IMG/VR virus record: IMGVR_UViG_3300042471_000332
Span: 1-31,610 of that record
Length of the DNA stretch: 31,610 nucleotides
From: a virus
Direction: 5' to 3' (one strand)
The position numbers and the translations under genes are program-made. Position 1 is the first letter of the stretch; each line of letters opens with the position of its first letter. The notes under the pieces were generated by a model. That model was not told where the DNA came from and searched no databases. It worked only from the letters and a program-made list of their open reading frames with translations. Below, piece by piece: positions 5,411-12,714 of this stretch.

Positions 5411-5669
5411 ACTCTATTACAGGCGATTTCAGAGCAAACCAATGGCAAGGCTAAGGGTTGCTCGATGTCGTCTGTAAAACGTTTTATGACGGTTTGGCAA
5501 AAAATGGTTACTTACGCGTAAATCACTAGAAAATAAGATGTTTCGGAGAATGTAAGTAAAAAAGAGAGTTTCTAGCCTGATTCGTAAAAATGTACCGTGT
5601 AGAAAACTAGTTTTAAAAAAATGACTACGTACTGACATTACTAACAGAATCACCCTTTCCGCCTACCTT

Positions 5670-5753
5670 GTTGCATCTACGCAACACTAACTGTTGCATC
5701 TACGCCACAACGTAGCCATGTTGCATAAACGCAACGTGTTGCATTCACGCAAC
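5670..5753. repeat. array of four GTTGC-N6-GCAAC palindromes
   Basis: Four 16-bp inverted repeats: 5670-5685 (GTTGCATCTACGCAAC), 5693-5708 (one mismatch, GCCAC arm), 5720-5735 (central ATAAAC) and 5738-5753 (central ATTCAC). All share GTTGCAT and, except the third, a central CAC or TAC before the second arm. Centre spacing is 23, 27 and 18 bp. This is typical of clustered operators for a dimeric regulator or of replication iterons. A fifth perfect-arm copy lies at 18298-18313. Confidence 0.75.
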
Positions 5754-5807
5754 ATAACGTATTGCAAACGATTCTCTTACGCATAACGATAACCATTCGC
5801 GTCTAGG

Positions 5808-5847
5808 GTTGTGGTACACGCACAACAGGGTGTTGCGGCAAAACAAC
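5808..5847. repeat. two looser GTTG/CAAC inverted repeats
   Basis: GTTGTG (5808-5813) with CACAAC (5821-5826) across a 7-base spacer, then GTTG (5832-5835) with CAAC (5844-5847) in a 16-base unit of the same length as the array members. They may be degenerate members of the upstream palindrome array or simply GT/AC-rich sequence. Confidence 0.4.
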
Positions 5848-5895
5848 AGGGGGGGTAGGGCCATGGGTTGCCCGGTCACGATTACGATGCCCTCA

Positions 5896-5920
5896 CAAAA
5901 ACTTTTTTATTTTTTTTAAA
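5896..5920. other. AT tract
   Basis: A 25-base stretch that is almost all A then T, in an otherwise balanced region, with no GC-rich stem directly before it on the plus strand. That argues against a simple terminator. It could be an easily melted segment of an origin, or an UP-like element or T-tract for a transcript whose hairpin is not evident. Confidence 0.4.
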
Positions 5921-5985
5921 CTCTGCTAACATTCCTTTTGCAACGTCTGACCAGATGCGCTGGTAGCGACCGAGAGGTAACTGAA

Positions 5986-6027
5986 GCGGTTTTGATGACT
6001 TGGATAATTTGAATGTCCAAGAGCCGC
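5986..6027. other. stem-loop in the control region
   Basis: CTTGGA (5999-6004) pairs with TCCAAG (6016-6021) around an 11-base loop. An outer GCGG (5986-5989) can pair with CCGC (6024-6027) across uneven internal loops. It lies in the probable 5' leader of the morphogenesis operon. It matches no RNA family I recognise, and is not a tRNA (no T-arm signature). Confidence 0.35.
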
Positions 6028-6176
6028 ACAATCTAAGGCACTAAACGTATCCCTAGACGCTTCCGCCTCGGCACACAGGCTCCACGGTTGTTGGAGATCG
6101 CGGCCTCCCGGCAGGATCACCCTGCACGTTGCTCTTGCTCTTCCTTCCTTGCCAAACCTTCTGTTACAGTCCGCTT

Positions 6177-6380
6177 ATGTCGATACGTATGTCGGAGTTG
6201 GAGTGGGCAGAGTTTGCTGCCAAGTCTCTGGTATGCCGCTCTTGCTTCTGGGCCGCTCAGGTGACTAAGGTTGCTGAGAAGGTCTGGTGTGCCCACGCCA
6301 CCCACCACGGTTGGATGTCTGACGTTCCCGCCTGTTCTGGCAAAGAGTTCCGGTATGAACCTCGTAACAGAATCCTTTAA
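6177..6380 (+). CDS. 67-aa Cys-rich phage protein
   Basis: Small protein with a CRSC pair (residues 23-26) and later single cysteines (WCAHATHHGW, PACSGKEFRYEP). Together these resemble small phage proteins with C-x2-C...C...C zinc-binding patterns and an F-x-YEP ending. Function unknown; a zinc-ribbon-like fold is inferred. Start at 6177 gives MSIRMSELEW; the ATG at 6189 is an alternative. No clear ribosome-binding site is seen, so it may be nearly leaderless. It overlaps the small terminase by 26 bases and is the first gene of the morphogenesis operon. An antisense frame covers it but lacks any such motif. Confidence 0.65.
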   Translation: MSIRMSELEWAEFAAKSLVCRSCFWAAQVTKVAEKVWCAHATHHGWMSDVPACSGKEFRYEPRNRIL

Positions 6381-6849
6381 GTCCATTCCTTTTGCGCCTC
6401 GTGAACTGAAGGCATCGCCGGAGGTTCTGCAAAAGATTTACGACGCCGCCAAACTCGGGCTAAAGGGTGACGCCTTGGCCTTTGCGGCAGGGTTACTGCC
6501 CGTTGAGTACCGTAGACTCTGCCAGTTAGATAACGCGGCTGCGGTCGCCGAGGGAAAAGGTCGTGCGGACTCTGAGGTTGAGGCAGCGTCGGCCTTGCGA
6601 GAAGGCGCGATTAATGGGGACACCAAAGCCGCGCTCGCCTTGCTCCAAAACCTTCATGGTTGGGTGGCTAAACAGCAAGTCCAAGTTGATATCAAATCCC
6701 AGATTAGTATTGTCGCCGCGCTGCAAGAGGCAGAATCTCGCGTCTTGGCGGGCCGCGTATATGACGCTACGCCGGATCAATTAGCGCACGAGCAACCCGC
6801 TGCGATAAAGTACGCACCGGAGGGCAAACAACATGTCAGTGTTGAATAG
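6355..6849 (+). CDS. terminase small subunit-like DNA-recognition protein
   Basis: 164-aa helical protein placed two genes before the large terminase. N-terminal helices (LQKIYDAAKLGLKGDALAFA, then GLLPVEYRRLCQLD) form a helix-turn-helix-like unit typical of phage small terminases, which recognise packaging sites as oligomeric rings. The middle (ADSEVEAASALREGAINGDT, KAALALLQNLHGW) is the helical oligomerisation region, and QVDIKSQISIVAALQEAESR follows. The start at 6355 is chosen over upstream in-frame starts because only from MNLVTESF does the family-like sequence begin. The 3' end overlaps the next gene by 17 bases. The role is inferred from pattern and position. Confidence 0.75.
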   Translation: MNLVTESFKSIPFAPRELKASPEVLQKIYDAAKLGLKGDALAFAAGLLPVEYRRLCQLDNAAAVAEGKGRADSEVEAASALREGAINGDTKAALALLQNLHGWVAKQQVQVDIKSQISIVAALQEAESRVLAGRVYDATPDQLAHEQPAAIKYAPEGKQHVSVE

Positions 6850-7564
6850 ATTGGCGGAGTTCTTCGGGTATCAGAAGCCATCGGCTAACGCCTTAGCGCA
6901 GCAAAATAGTCCGCTTGACTCTAGCGTTTTAACCGCGATTGCTGCTAGGCAGAATCTTTATAATCCGGCACAACAAAGTCAGGATTCATTTAGAAGGCTA
7001 AGAGGCGGCAATAAGTTTTCTTACGGTGAAACGCTACGAGCCGATAGGGAACCGTTGTTTGTCAAAGGCTATCGGTATGATCGTCGTCGCGGAGCATTAG
7101 AGACGCTTCCCAAAAAGTTCAACATGGAAGATGTGCGTCTTTACTCGACCGCTATCGGTGACGCTATACGTGCTGGGGTACCGGGCATTTCTGAAAACAT
7201 TTCTCCAGAAATCATTACTGCCATGCTTCTTAAGGAAGGCAGAGAAGATTTGGGAGCAAACGAATACAACGCAAACGATCCTCAATCTCAGGCCATTTAC
7301 GAAAAGTATGCCCAAGATTATGGGCATGATCCTGCCGTAGCAATTGCGGCTATGTATGACAAGGCTAAGGTATCTAAACGCTTAGGTATTCCGTTTGCTA
7401 GTGCTTGGATTGGCACAGGTCGAAGCCCTTACGAAACAAGCGCTCAGTATGCTGCGGACACTGAAAACTTTAAGAGAATAGCCACTGACAGAAAGAACCA
7501 GTCGTTGCTGAACTTTATTCGTGGCTCAATGAGCGCACCGCTTCCGGGTGAAGAAAACTACTAA
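6833..7564 (+). CDS. lysozyme/transglycosylase-like protein between the terminase genes
   Basis: 243-aa protein. The second half looks like a lysozyme-fold domain: IITAMLLKEGREDLGANEYN (127-146) with candidate catalytic Glu135, then helices PAVAIAAMYDKAKVSKRLG and FASAWIGTGRSPYET, a pattern found in phage virion transglycosylases. The N-terminal 100 residues are low-complexity and basic with no domain recognised. The ribosome-binding site GGAGG is 10 bases upstream. It could be a virion-associated muralytic enzyme or simply share the fold; no signal peptide is seen. Position between the small and large terminase genes is unusual for an enzyme of entry or lysis. Confidence 0.55.
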   Translation: MSVLNRLAEFFGYQKPSANALAQQNSPLDSSVLTAIAARQNLYNPAQQSQDSFRRLRGGNKFSYGETLRADREPLFVKGYRYDRRRGALETLPKKFNMEDVRLYSTAIGDAIRAGVPGISENISPEIITAMLLKEGREDLGANEYNANDPQSQAIYEKYAQDYGHDPAVAIAAMYDKAKVSKRLGIPFASAWIGTGRSPYETSAQYAADTENFKRIATDRKNQSLLNFIRGSMSAPLPGEENY

Positions 7565-9093
7565 TGCAACAGCCGATCTATAGCCCCGAAGAAGAAGAGT
7601 TGCTGATGAGCAAACTCTGGTCGCCCGTTATTAAGGACGACCCAGAGGCCTTCGTGCTACTCGCTTTCCCTTGGGGCCAGAAAGGCACGCCTCTCGAACA
7701 CTTCAAGGGTCCGCGTAAGTGGCAACGGGAAATCCTGCGCGACATTGCCGCCCACACTGCAAAGAATAAGGCCGCAACCTCCTACGAAGTCCTGCGTATG
7801 GCAACGGCTTCCGGTCGCGGTATCGGTAAGTCTGCGCTGGTGTCGTGGCTAATCCTCTGGATGCTGAGTACCCGGATTGGCTCAACGACCATTGTGTCGG
7901 CCAACTCGGAAGCGCAGTTACGCTCGATTACATGGGCAGAAATTACTAAGTGGGCAGCGCTCCTCATCAATTCGCATTGGTTTGAGATTAGCGCCACCCG
8001 CGTGATGCCTGCTAAGTGGCTCGCCGAACTCGTTGAGCGTGACCTTAAGAAAGGTACTCGTTACTGGTCCGTCGAAGGTCGCTTGTGGTCCGAAGAGAAC
8101 CCCGATTCGTATGCGGGTGTCCACAACTTTGACGGCGTTATGGTGATTTTCGACGAAGCGAGTGGTATCCCTGACCCTATCTGGTCGGTGACGGCAGGCT
8201 TTTTTACGGAAAACACCCCGCACCGTTTCTGGCTGTCGTTTAGCAACCCCCGTCGTAACGAGGGCTACTTCTTCGAAGCGTTCCACTCTAAGCGTGCGTT
8301 CTGGAACACCCGCAACATTGACGCTCGCACCGTTGAAGAAACCGACAAGTCGGTGTATCAACAGATCATCGACGAATACGGCATCGACTCACCGCAAGCC
8401 AAGGTGGAAGTCTATGGCGAGTTTCCGTCTGAAGGAGACGATCAATTCATACCGCCTAGCCTTGTGGATTTGGCGATGTCGCGTAGCAAGTACAAGGATG
8501 AGACGGCGCCTATTGTTATTGGAGTCGATCCGGCTCGCAGCGGAGCGGACTCGACCGTTATCGCCGTCCGCAAAGGTCGAGACATCATCGCCATCAAGCG
8601 CTTTAAAGGCGAAGACACGATGGAGATTGTTGGCCGAGTTATTGACGCGATTGACGAGTACCAACCCACGCTCGTCGTCCTCGACGAAGGCGGATTAGGC
8701 TACGGCATCCTTGATCGCTTGAAAGAGCAGCGCTATAAGGTAGTGCGTGGCGTTAACTTCGGATGGAAGTCCAAGACCCCGGCTATGTGGCAAAACAAAC
8801 GTGCAGAGTTGTGGGGCGAAATGAAGTCGTGGCTGAAAGACGCTGCGCTACCCAATGATAGGCAGTTAAAGGCTGACCTGACAGGACCAAAACAGAAAAT
8901 TAATTCCTCTGGCTCCATCTTGTTGGAGTCGAAGAAAGACATGAAGGCGCGTGGCCTTGCATCGCCTGACGCTGCCGATGCCATCGCCGTCACGTTTGCG
9001 TATCCCGTGGCGCACCGCGAATACCGCGAGCGTCCCCGCACGATTACCACGAGCCGCGAGAGCGGCATGATCAACACTTGGATGGGTGCTTAA
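7564..9093 (+). CDS. terL: terminase large subunit
   Basis: 509-aa packaging motor that translocates DNA through the portal and cuts it to end packaging. ATPase: Walker A GRGIGKS (84-90), Walker B VIFDEA (194-199), coupling motif SFSN (225-228). RNase H-like nuclease: GVDPARSGAD (Asp322), VVLDEGG (Asp374) and SPDAADA (Asp469/Asp472) supply the metal-binding acidic residues. Length and motif spacing are normal for the family. The ATG overlaps the upstream stop by one base (TAATG), and its own stop overlaps the next ATG in the same way. Confidence 0.97.
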   Translation: MQQPIYSPEEEELLMSKLWSPVIKDDPEAFVLLAFPWGQKGTPLEHFKGPRKWQREILRDIAAHTAKNKAATSYEVLRMATASGRGIGKSALVSWLILWMLSTRIGSTTIVSANSEAQLRSITWAEITKWAALLINSHWFEISATRVMPAKWLAELVERDLKKGTRYWSVEGRLWSEENPDSYAGVHNFDGVMVIFDEASGIPDPIWSVTAGFFTENTPHRFWLSFSNPRRNEGYFFEAFHSKRAFWNTRNIDARTVEETDKSVYQQIIDEYGIDSPQAKVEVYGEFPSEGDDQFIPPSLVDLAMSRSKYKDETAPIVIGVDPARSGADSTVIAVRKGRDIIAIKRFKGEDTMEIVGRVIDAIDEYQPTLVVLDEGGLGYGILDRLKEQRYKVVRGVNFGWKSKTPAMWQNKRAELWGEMKSWLKDAALPNDRQLKADLTGPKQKINSSGSILLESKKDMKARGLASPDAADAIAVTFAYPVAHREYRERPRTITTSRESGMINTWMGA

Positions 9094-9353
9094 TGGCTAA
9101 GAAGTCCGTCAGCCTCTCAGTTGGTAGAGGAGAAAAGCAGTCCGTGTCAAGAGGGGCGGGATTGACCGCGAAAGGCCGTGCAAAATATAATCGTGCAACG
9201 GGGTCTAATTTGAAGGCTCCGGCGCCCAGTCCGAAGACAAAAGCGGACGCAGGACGTAAAAAGTCGTTTTGCGCCCGCATGAAAGGGGTCGTTCGCAACG
9301 CCAAGGGGCCAGCCGAACGCGCTAAAGCATCCTTAAAACGATGGAAATGCTGA
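9093..9353 (+). CDS. DUF6321-like small basic protein
   Basis: 86-aa very basic protein (MAKKSVSLSVGRGEKQ..., GLTAKGRAKYNRATGSNLKA, KKSFCARMKGVV, ERAKASLKRWKC), matching a family of small phage proteins (DUF6321-like) commonly located near terminase and portal genes; its job is not established. The start at 9093 is a TAATG overlap with the terminase stop; five extra upstream codons are therefore excluded. High Lys/Arg and Cys in SFCARM and at the last position are typical of the family. Confidence 0.85.
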   Translation: MAKKSVSLSVGRGEKQSVSRGAGLTAKGRAKYNRATGSNLKAPAPSPKTKADAGRKKSFCARMKGVVRNAKGPAERAKASLKRWKC

Positions 9354-9354
9354 A

Positions 9355-9528
9355 ATGGCTGCAAAAAAGGGACTATATGCGAACATTCATGCTAAACGCG
9401 CTCGAATCGCTGCGGGATCGGGCGAAAAGATGCGTAAACCGGGTTCTAAGGGCGCTCCAACGGCTGCCAATTTCAGAAAGTCAGCCCTTACCGCCCGAAA
9501 CCCCCGTAAAACCTCCAAAAAAGGCTAA
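9355..9528 (+). CDS. 57-aa basic phage protein
   Basis: Starts MAAKKGLYANIHAKRARIAA and continues GSGEKMRKPGSKGAPTAANF, a recognisable small phage protein that is found beside the portal in many genomes, function unknown. It was too short for a 60-aa cut-off. The ATG is one base after the preceding stop. A longer frame at 9341-9592 in another register is a shadow of this gene. Confidence 0.85.
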   Translation: MAAKKGLYANIHAKRARIAAGSGEKMRKPGSKGAPTAANFRKSALTARNPRKTSKKG

Positions 9529-9533
9529 GAAAC

Positions 9534-9722
9534 ATGTACGGAAAGAAAAACCCCGGTCCAATCGGCGTGTCTCCCGGCGCAACAGTCGGTGACATGATCC
9601 AAAACAGCCGGATGCAGAAGCCCCGGATGCCTGCTCCGCGTATGCCGAAGCGCGTTAACGAGGACATGATCCGCACTGCGGTTGATTTCCGACCGACTCC
9701 GATGAAACGGGGTATGCGTTAA
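9534..9722 (+). CDS. 62-aa Met/Pro/Arg-rich protein
   Basis: Small basic protein with repeated Met-Pro-Arg units ([15 protein letters not shown]) and a tail [10 protein letters not shown]. No domain. Its position in a run of four small proteins between terminase and portal, and its TAATG overlap with the next gene, support it being translated. Such disordered basic proteins may bind DNA or portal/terminase, but that is a guess. Confidence 0.75.
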   Translation: MYGKKNPGPIGVSPGATVGDMIQNSRMQKPRMPAPRMPKRVNEDMIRTAVDFRPTPMKRGMR

Positions 9723-9859
9723 TGCCTCTCGTAAAGTCCGCCTCTAAGGGGGCTTTTCGTAAGAACATTCGCGCTGAAGTGAAGGCAGGCAAGCCTGTTA
9801 AGCAGGCCGTTGCCATCGCGTATTCGGTAAAGCGTAAAGCCGGTAAGAAGGGCAAGTAA
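9722..9859 (+). CDS. 45-aa basic phage protein (DUF6496-like)
   Basis: Starts [20 protein letters not shown] and includes [19 protein letters not shown], a very common small phage protein of unknown role. It overlaps both neighbours by one base (TAATG at each end), tying it to the portal start. Entirely helical and Lys-rich. Confidence 0.88.
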   Translation: MPLVKSASKGAFRKNIRAEVKAGKPVKQAVAIAYSVKRKAGKKGK

Positions 9860-12042
9860 TGGCTAAAGACCCGACAGGGATGAAGGGCGCGGCTCAGGTG
9901 GCTAATACGCCCGAGAGCCGCCGTGCGCGTAGTACGGGCGATATCCTCGCCCAAGCGCGTACCCGGATGCAGTTGTCCCTGACGGCTTATAGCGAGTCTC
10001 GGGACAGCGAATTGGACGACCTGCGCTTTATGGCAGGTTCCCCAGATAACCGCTGGCAGTGGCCGCAAGAGGTCTTAGCCACCCGTGGCGCAGTGCAAGG
10101 TCAGACGATTAACGCTCGTCCCTGCCTGACCATCAACAAACTGCCCCAGCACGTTCGGCAGGTCACTAACGACCAGCGCCAGAACCGCCCTGCGGGCAAA
10201 GTCATTCCGGTCGATGACAAGGCGGACATTGAAGTTGCCGAAGTGTTTGACGGTATCGTCCGGCACATCGAGTACATCTCGGATGCCGACGTTGCTTACG
10301 ACACTGCTTGTGAGAATCAGGTCACGTATGGCGAAGGCTATATCCGCATTCTGACCGAGTATTGCGACCCAGATTCGTTTGACCAAGACATCCGTATTGC
10401 TCGCGTTCGTAACTCGTTCTCGGTATATATGGACCCGCACATCCAAGACCCGTGCGGAGCCGATGCAGAATGGTGTTTTATAACCGAGGACATGCCCCGT
10501 GAGGAGTTTGAGCGTCATTTTCCTGACGCCGAACCCATCTCGTCGATCCAGAGCCGTGGTATTGGTGACGAGAATCTGGCGCAGTGGATTACCGACGATT
10601 CAGTACGGATTGCGGAATACTTCTACGCTTACTATGAAAAAGCGAAGTTAAACCTGTATCCGGGCGGTATGACCGCCTACGCCGACTCGCCCGAAGCCGC
10701 GCAGATGGAGGCCATGGGCCTCGCCCCTGTTCGCACCCGTGACGTAGACATCCGCAAGATCAAGTGGATGAAGACGAACGGCTATGAGGTGCTGGAAGAG
10801 CAGGAGTGGCCGGGTAAGTCGATTCCGGTTGTCCGCGTGGTCGGCAACGAATACGAAGTAGAAGGCCGTATCTACATCAGCGGCCTCGTGCGTAACGCTA
10901 AAGACGCGCAGCGCATGTACAACTACTGGGTATCCCAAGAGGCGGAAATGCTCGCCTTGGCCCCCAAAGCGCCGTTTATCGGCTACGGTGGTCAGTTTGA
11001 GGGATACGAGCATCAGTGGAAGACCGCCAATACCCAGAACTGGCCGTATTTGGAGGTCAATCCTGACGTTACGGACGGCGCTGGCAACATGCTGCCGCTG
11101 CCCCAACGTGCCGCCCCACCCCTTGCACAAACAGGGCTTATTCAGGCTAAGATGGGCGCGTCGGACGACATTAAGTCTACGACGGGCTACTATGACTCTA
11201 GCCTTGGCGCCACGTCTAACGAGCGCTCGGGTCGGGCCATATTGGCGCGTGAACGTCAGGGCGATACGGGGTCATATCATTACGTCGATAACCTTGCCCG
11301 CGCTATCCGCTACGTTACGCGTCAACTCGTTGACTTGATTCCGAAGATTTACGATACCCAGCGTATCGCTCGCATCATCGGCATCGACGGGGAAACCTCG
11401 ACGGTGCGTATCGACCCGATGCAGCAAGAGCCTGTCCGCAAGTTGGTGGATCAGGCTGGCGTTGTCATCGAAAAAATCTACAACCCGTCCGTAGGTAAGT
11501 ACGACGTAGCCGTCACGACTGGCCCGTCCTACATGACCAAGCGCCAAGAAGCGATGGACGCGATGTCGCAAATCCTGCAAGCCAACCCGAACCTTTGGGG
11601 CGTGGCAGGCGATCTGTTCGTCAAGAACATGGATTGGCCGGGAGCGCAGGAAATTGCCAAGCGTCTGGCTAAAACGATTGATCCCAAACTGCTTGCCGAT
11701 CCTGACGAAGACCCAGCGTTGCAGGCTGCTAACCAGCAGATTGAGGCGATGGGCGCTGAGATGGATCAGATGTTCCAGATGCTCCAAAATGTCTCGCAGT
11801 CTATGGAAGCCACGGAACTGCGTATCAAGGAGCAGGAAGCGCAGATCAAGGCGTATGACGCCGAAACCAAGCGTATCAGCGCGGTTCAGGCCGGTATGTC
11901 CGAAGAGCAAATCCAAGACATCGTGATGGGCACGATTAGCGGGATGCTGTCCGCCAACGACCTTGTAGCCCCGGCCCCTAGAGAGGCTGAAATGCCAATG
12001 GAAATGCCACCGCAAATGCCGATGGAGTTACCGCCGCAATGA
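9859..12042 (+). CDS. portal protein, P22 gp1-like
   Basis: 727 aa, the size of P22 gp1. The dodecameric portal ring is the DNA channel at one capsid vertex and docks the terminase and tail. The N-terminus (ELDDLRFMAGSPDNRWQWP, ARPCLTINKLPQHVRQVTND, CENQVTYGEGYIRI) is characteristic of P22-type portals. The C-terminal third is a long helical/coiled region rich in Gln and Glu (NQQIEAMGAEMDQMFQML), the barrel equivalent. It ends in an unusual Met/Pro repeat (EMPMEMPPQMPMELPPQ). Its TGA overlaps the next ATG (ATGA). Confidence 0.95.
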   Translation: MAKDPTGMKGAAQVANTPESRRARSTGDILAQARTRMQLSLTAYSESRDSELDDLRFMAGSPDNRWQWPQEVLATRGAVQGQTINARPCLTINKLPQHVRQVTNDQRQNRPAGKVIPVDDKADIEVAEVFDGIVRHIEYISDADVAYDTACENQVTYGEGYIRILTEYCDPDSFDQDIRIARVRNSFSVYMDPHIQDPCGADAEWCFITEDMPREEFERHFPDAEPISSIQSRGIGDENLAQWITDDSVRIAEYFYAYYEKAKLNLYPGGMTAYADSPEAAQMEAMGLAPVRTRDVDIRKIKWMKTNGYEVLEEQEWPGKSIPVVRVVGNEYEVEGRIYISGLVRNAKDAQRMYNYWVSQEAEMLALAPKAPFIGYGGQFEGYEHQWKTANTQNWPYLEVNPDVTDGAGNMLPLPQRAAPPLAQTGLIQAKMGASDDIKSTTGYYDSSLGATSNERSGRAILARERQGDTGSYHYVDNLARAIRYVTRQLVDLIPKIYDTQRIARIIGIDGETSTVRIDPMQQEPVRKLVDQAGVVIEKIYNPSVGKYDVAVTTGPSYMTKRQEAMDAMSQILQANPNLWGVAGDLFVKNMDWPGAQEIAKRLAKTIDPKLLADPDEDPALQAANQQIEAMGAEMDQMFQMLQNVSQSMEATELRIKEQEAQIKAYDAETKRISAVQAGMSEEQIQDIVMGTISGMLSANDLVAPAPREAEMPMEMPPQMPMELPPQ

Positions 12043-12401
12043 CCTGCGAAGTCTTTATCGGACGGCTATTTTTAGCGCGGGATGTGACCCATTCCACGCA
12101 CCTGAATACCCGTAACTACGCCAAACACAAGGCACTACAGAAGTTCTACGAGGGCATCATTCCCCTCGCAGACGACTTTGCCGAGGCGTATCAGGGTCGG
12201 CACGGGCTGATCGGCCCGATTGCCCTAGCATCTGCCCAGAAGTCAAACAACGTACTTGACTTTCTGGAAAAGGAACTTAAAGAACTTGAGGAAATGCGGT
12301 ATAAAGTCGTCAGTAAAGACGACACGACGCTGCAAAACCTGTTAGACGCCATATTTGGCTTGTACTTGTCTACGATTTACAAGTTACGCTTTTTAGCGTG
12401 A
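12039..12401 (+). CDS. DUF5856-like phage protein
   Basis: 120-aa protein beginning MTCEVFIGRLFLARDVTHST and containing HKALQKFYEGIIPLADDFAE, AYQGRHGLIGPI and a helical C-terminus (FLEKELKELEEMRY). This matches the DUF5856-type family, helical proteins of unknown role near phage portals, related in look to Dps-like four-helix proteins. Translational coupling with the portal by ATGA. Cytoplasmic; no membrane segment. Confidence 0.8.
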   Translation: MTCEVFIGRLFLARDVTHSTHLNTRNYAKHKALQKFYEGIIPLADDFAEAYQGRHGLIGPIALASAQKSNNVLDFLEKELKELEEMRYKVVSKDDTTLQNLLDAIFGLYLSTIYKLRFLA

Positions 12402-12411
12402 GGTAACGACA

Positions 12412-12714
12412 TTGGAACTTCTCAACCCCCTTGTTGATGCGCTTTATACCGCCCGCTCGGTCGCTTATACCGGCACTGCTGGCTCGACCGATGCTTGGCC
12501 TGCCGGAGCGCAGGGCGTTGTCATCTGGGCAACGACTAACGCGTATGTGCGCGTAGGCGAAGGTGTGACGGCTACGACTGCCGATACGCCGATTCCGGCT
12601 GGCGTGCCGATTGCGTTTAAGGTGCCAGAGGGTACGGGCGCTCCTTGGCGCGTCAGCGCTATTCAGGTTGTCGCTGGCGGCACGGTCTACGCAAAGCCTA
12701 TTAACGCGCAATGA
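12412..12714 (+). CDS. 100-aa structural-type hypothetical protein, TTG start
   Basis: Beta-rich Ala/Gly/Thr protein (VVIWATTNAYVRVGEGVTAT, GVPIAFKVPEG, AIQVVAGGTVYAKPINAQ), resembling small virion proteins that sit with fibers or decorate the head. TTG is used as start, preceded by GAGG seven bases upstream, and no ATG is available nearby. It overlaps the large fiber gene by four bases (ATGA). Function unknown; minor virion protein is the likely class. Confidence 0.75.
   Translation: MELLNPLVDALYTARSVAYTGTAGSTDAWPAGAQGVVIWATTNAYVRVGEGVTATTADTPIPAGVPIAFKVPEGTGAPWRVSAIQVVAGGTVYAKPINAQ

Larger units (their letters stand above)
5279..6176. other. non-coding control region between divergent operons
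   Basis: About 900 bases without a convincing gene, between the leftward small-gene operon and the rightward morphogenesis operon. It holds the inverted repeat at 5288-5314, two DnaA-box-like sites, four GTTGC-N6-GCAAC palindromes, two looser GTTG/CAAC palindromes, an AT tract and a stem-loop at 5986-6027. The composition is more AT-rich than the coding parts at 5470-5650. It must contain promoters for both directions, but no sigma-70 pair stands out on either strand. A plus-strand frame at 5333-5521 (62 aa) is possible but unsupported. Confidence 0.7.

Noticed and set aside
5670-5753. CRISPR array
   Set aside because: Units are 16-bp palindromes with irregular 2-11 base gaps, too short and without spacers of constant length.
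5901-5920. T-rich run as a Rho-independent terminator
   Set aside because: No stable GC stem lies directly upstream on either strand.
5926-6176. tRNA or known structured RNA
   Set aside because: A stem-loop is present, but no T-arm signature, acceptor pairing or known RNA core was found.
5926-6386. Two minus-strand frames of 64 and 89 aa that overlap as GTGA
   Set aside because: The larger is antisense to the Cys-rich plus-strand gene at 6177-6380, and neither shows a recognisable motif. The overlap is noted because it mimics the operon style, so a small chance remains.
11272-12015. Long antisense frame (247 aa) in the portal gene
   Set aside because: Shadow of portal codon bias; His/Arg/Leu-rich with no start signal.
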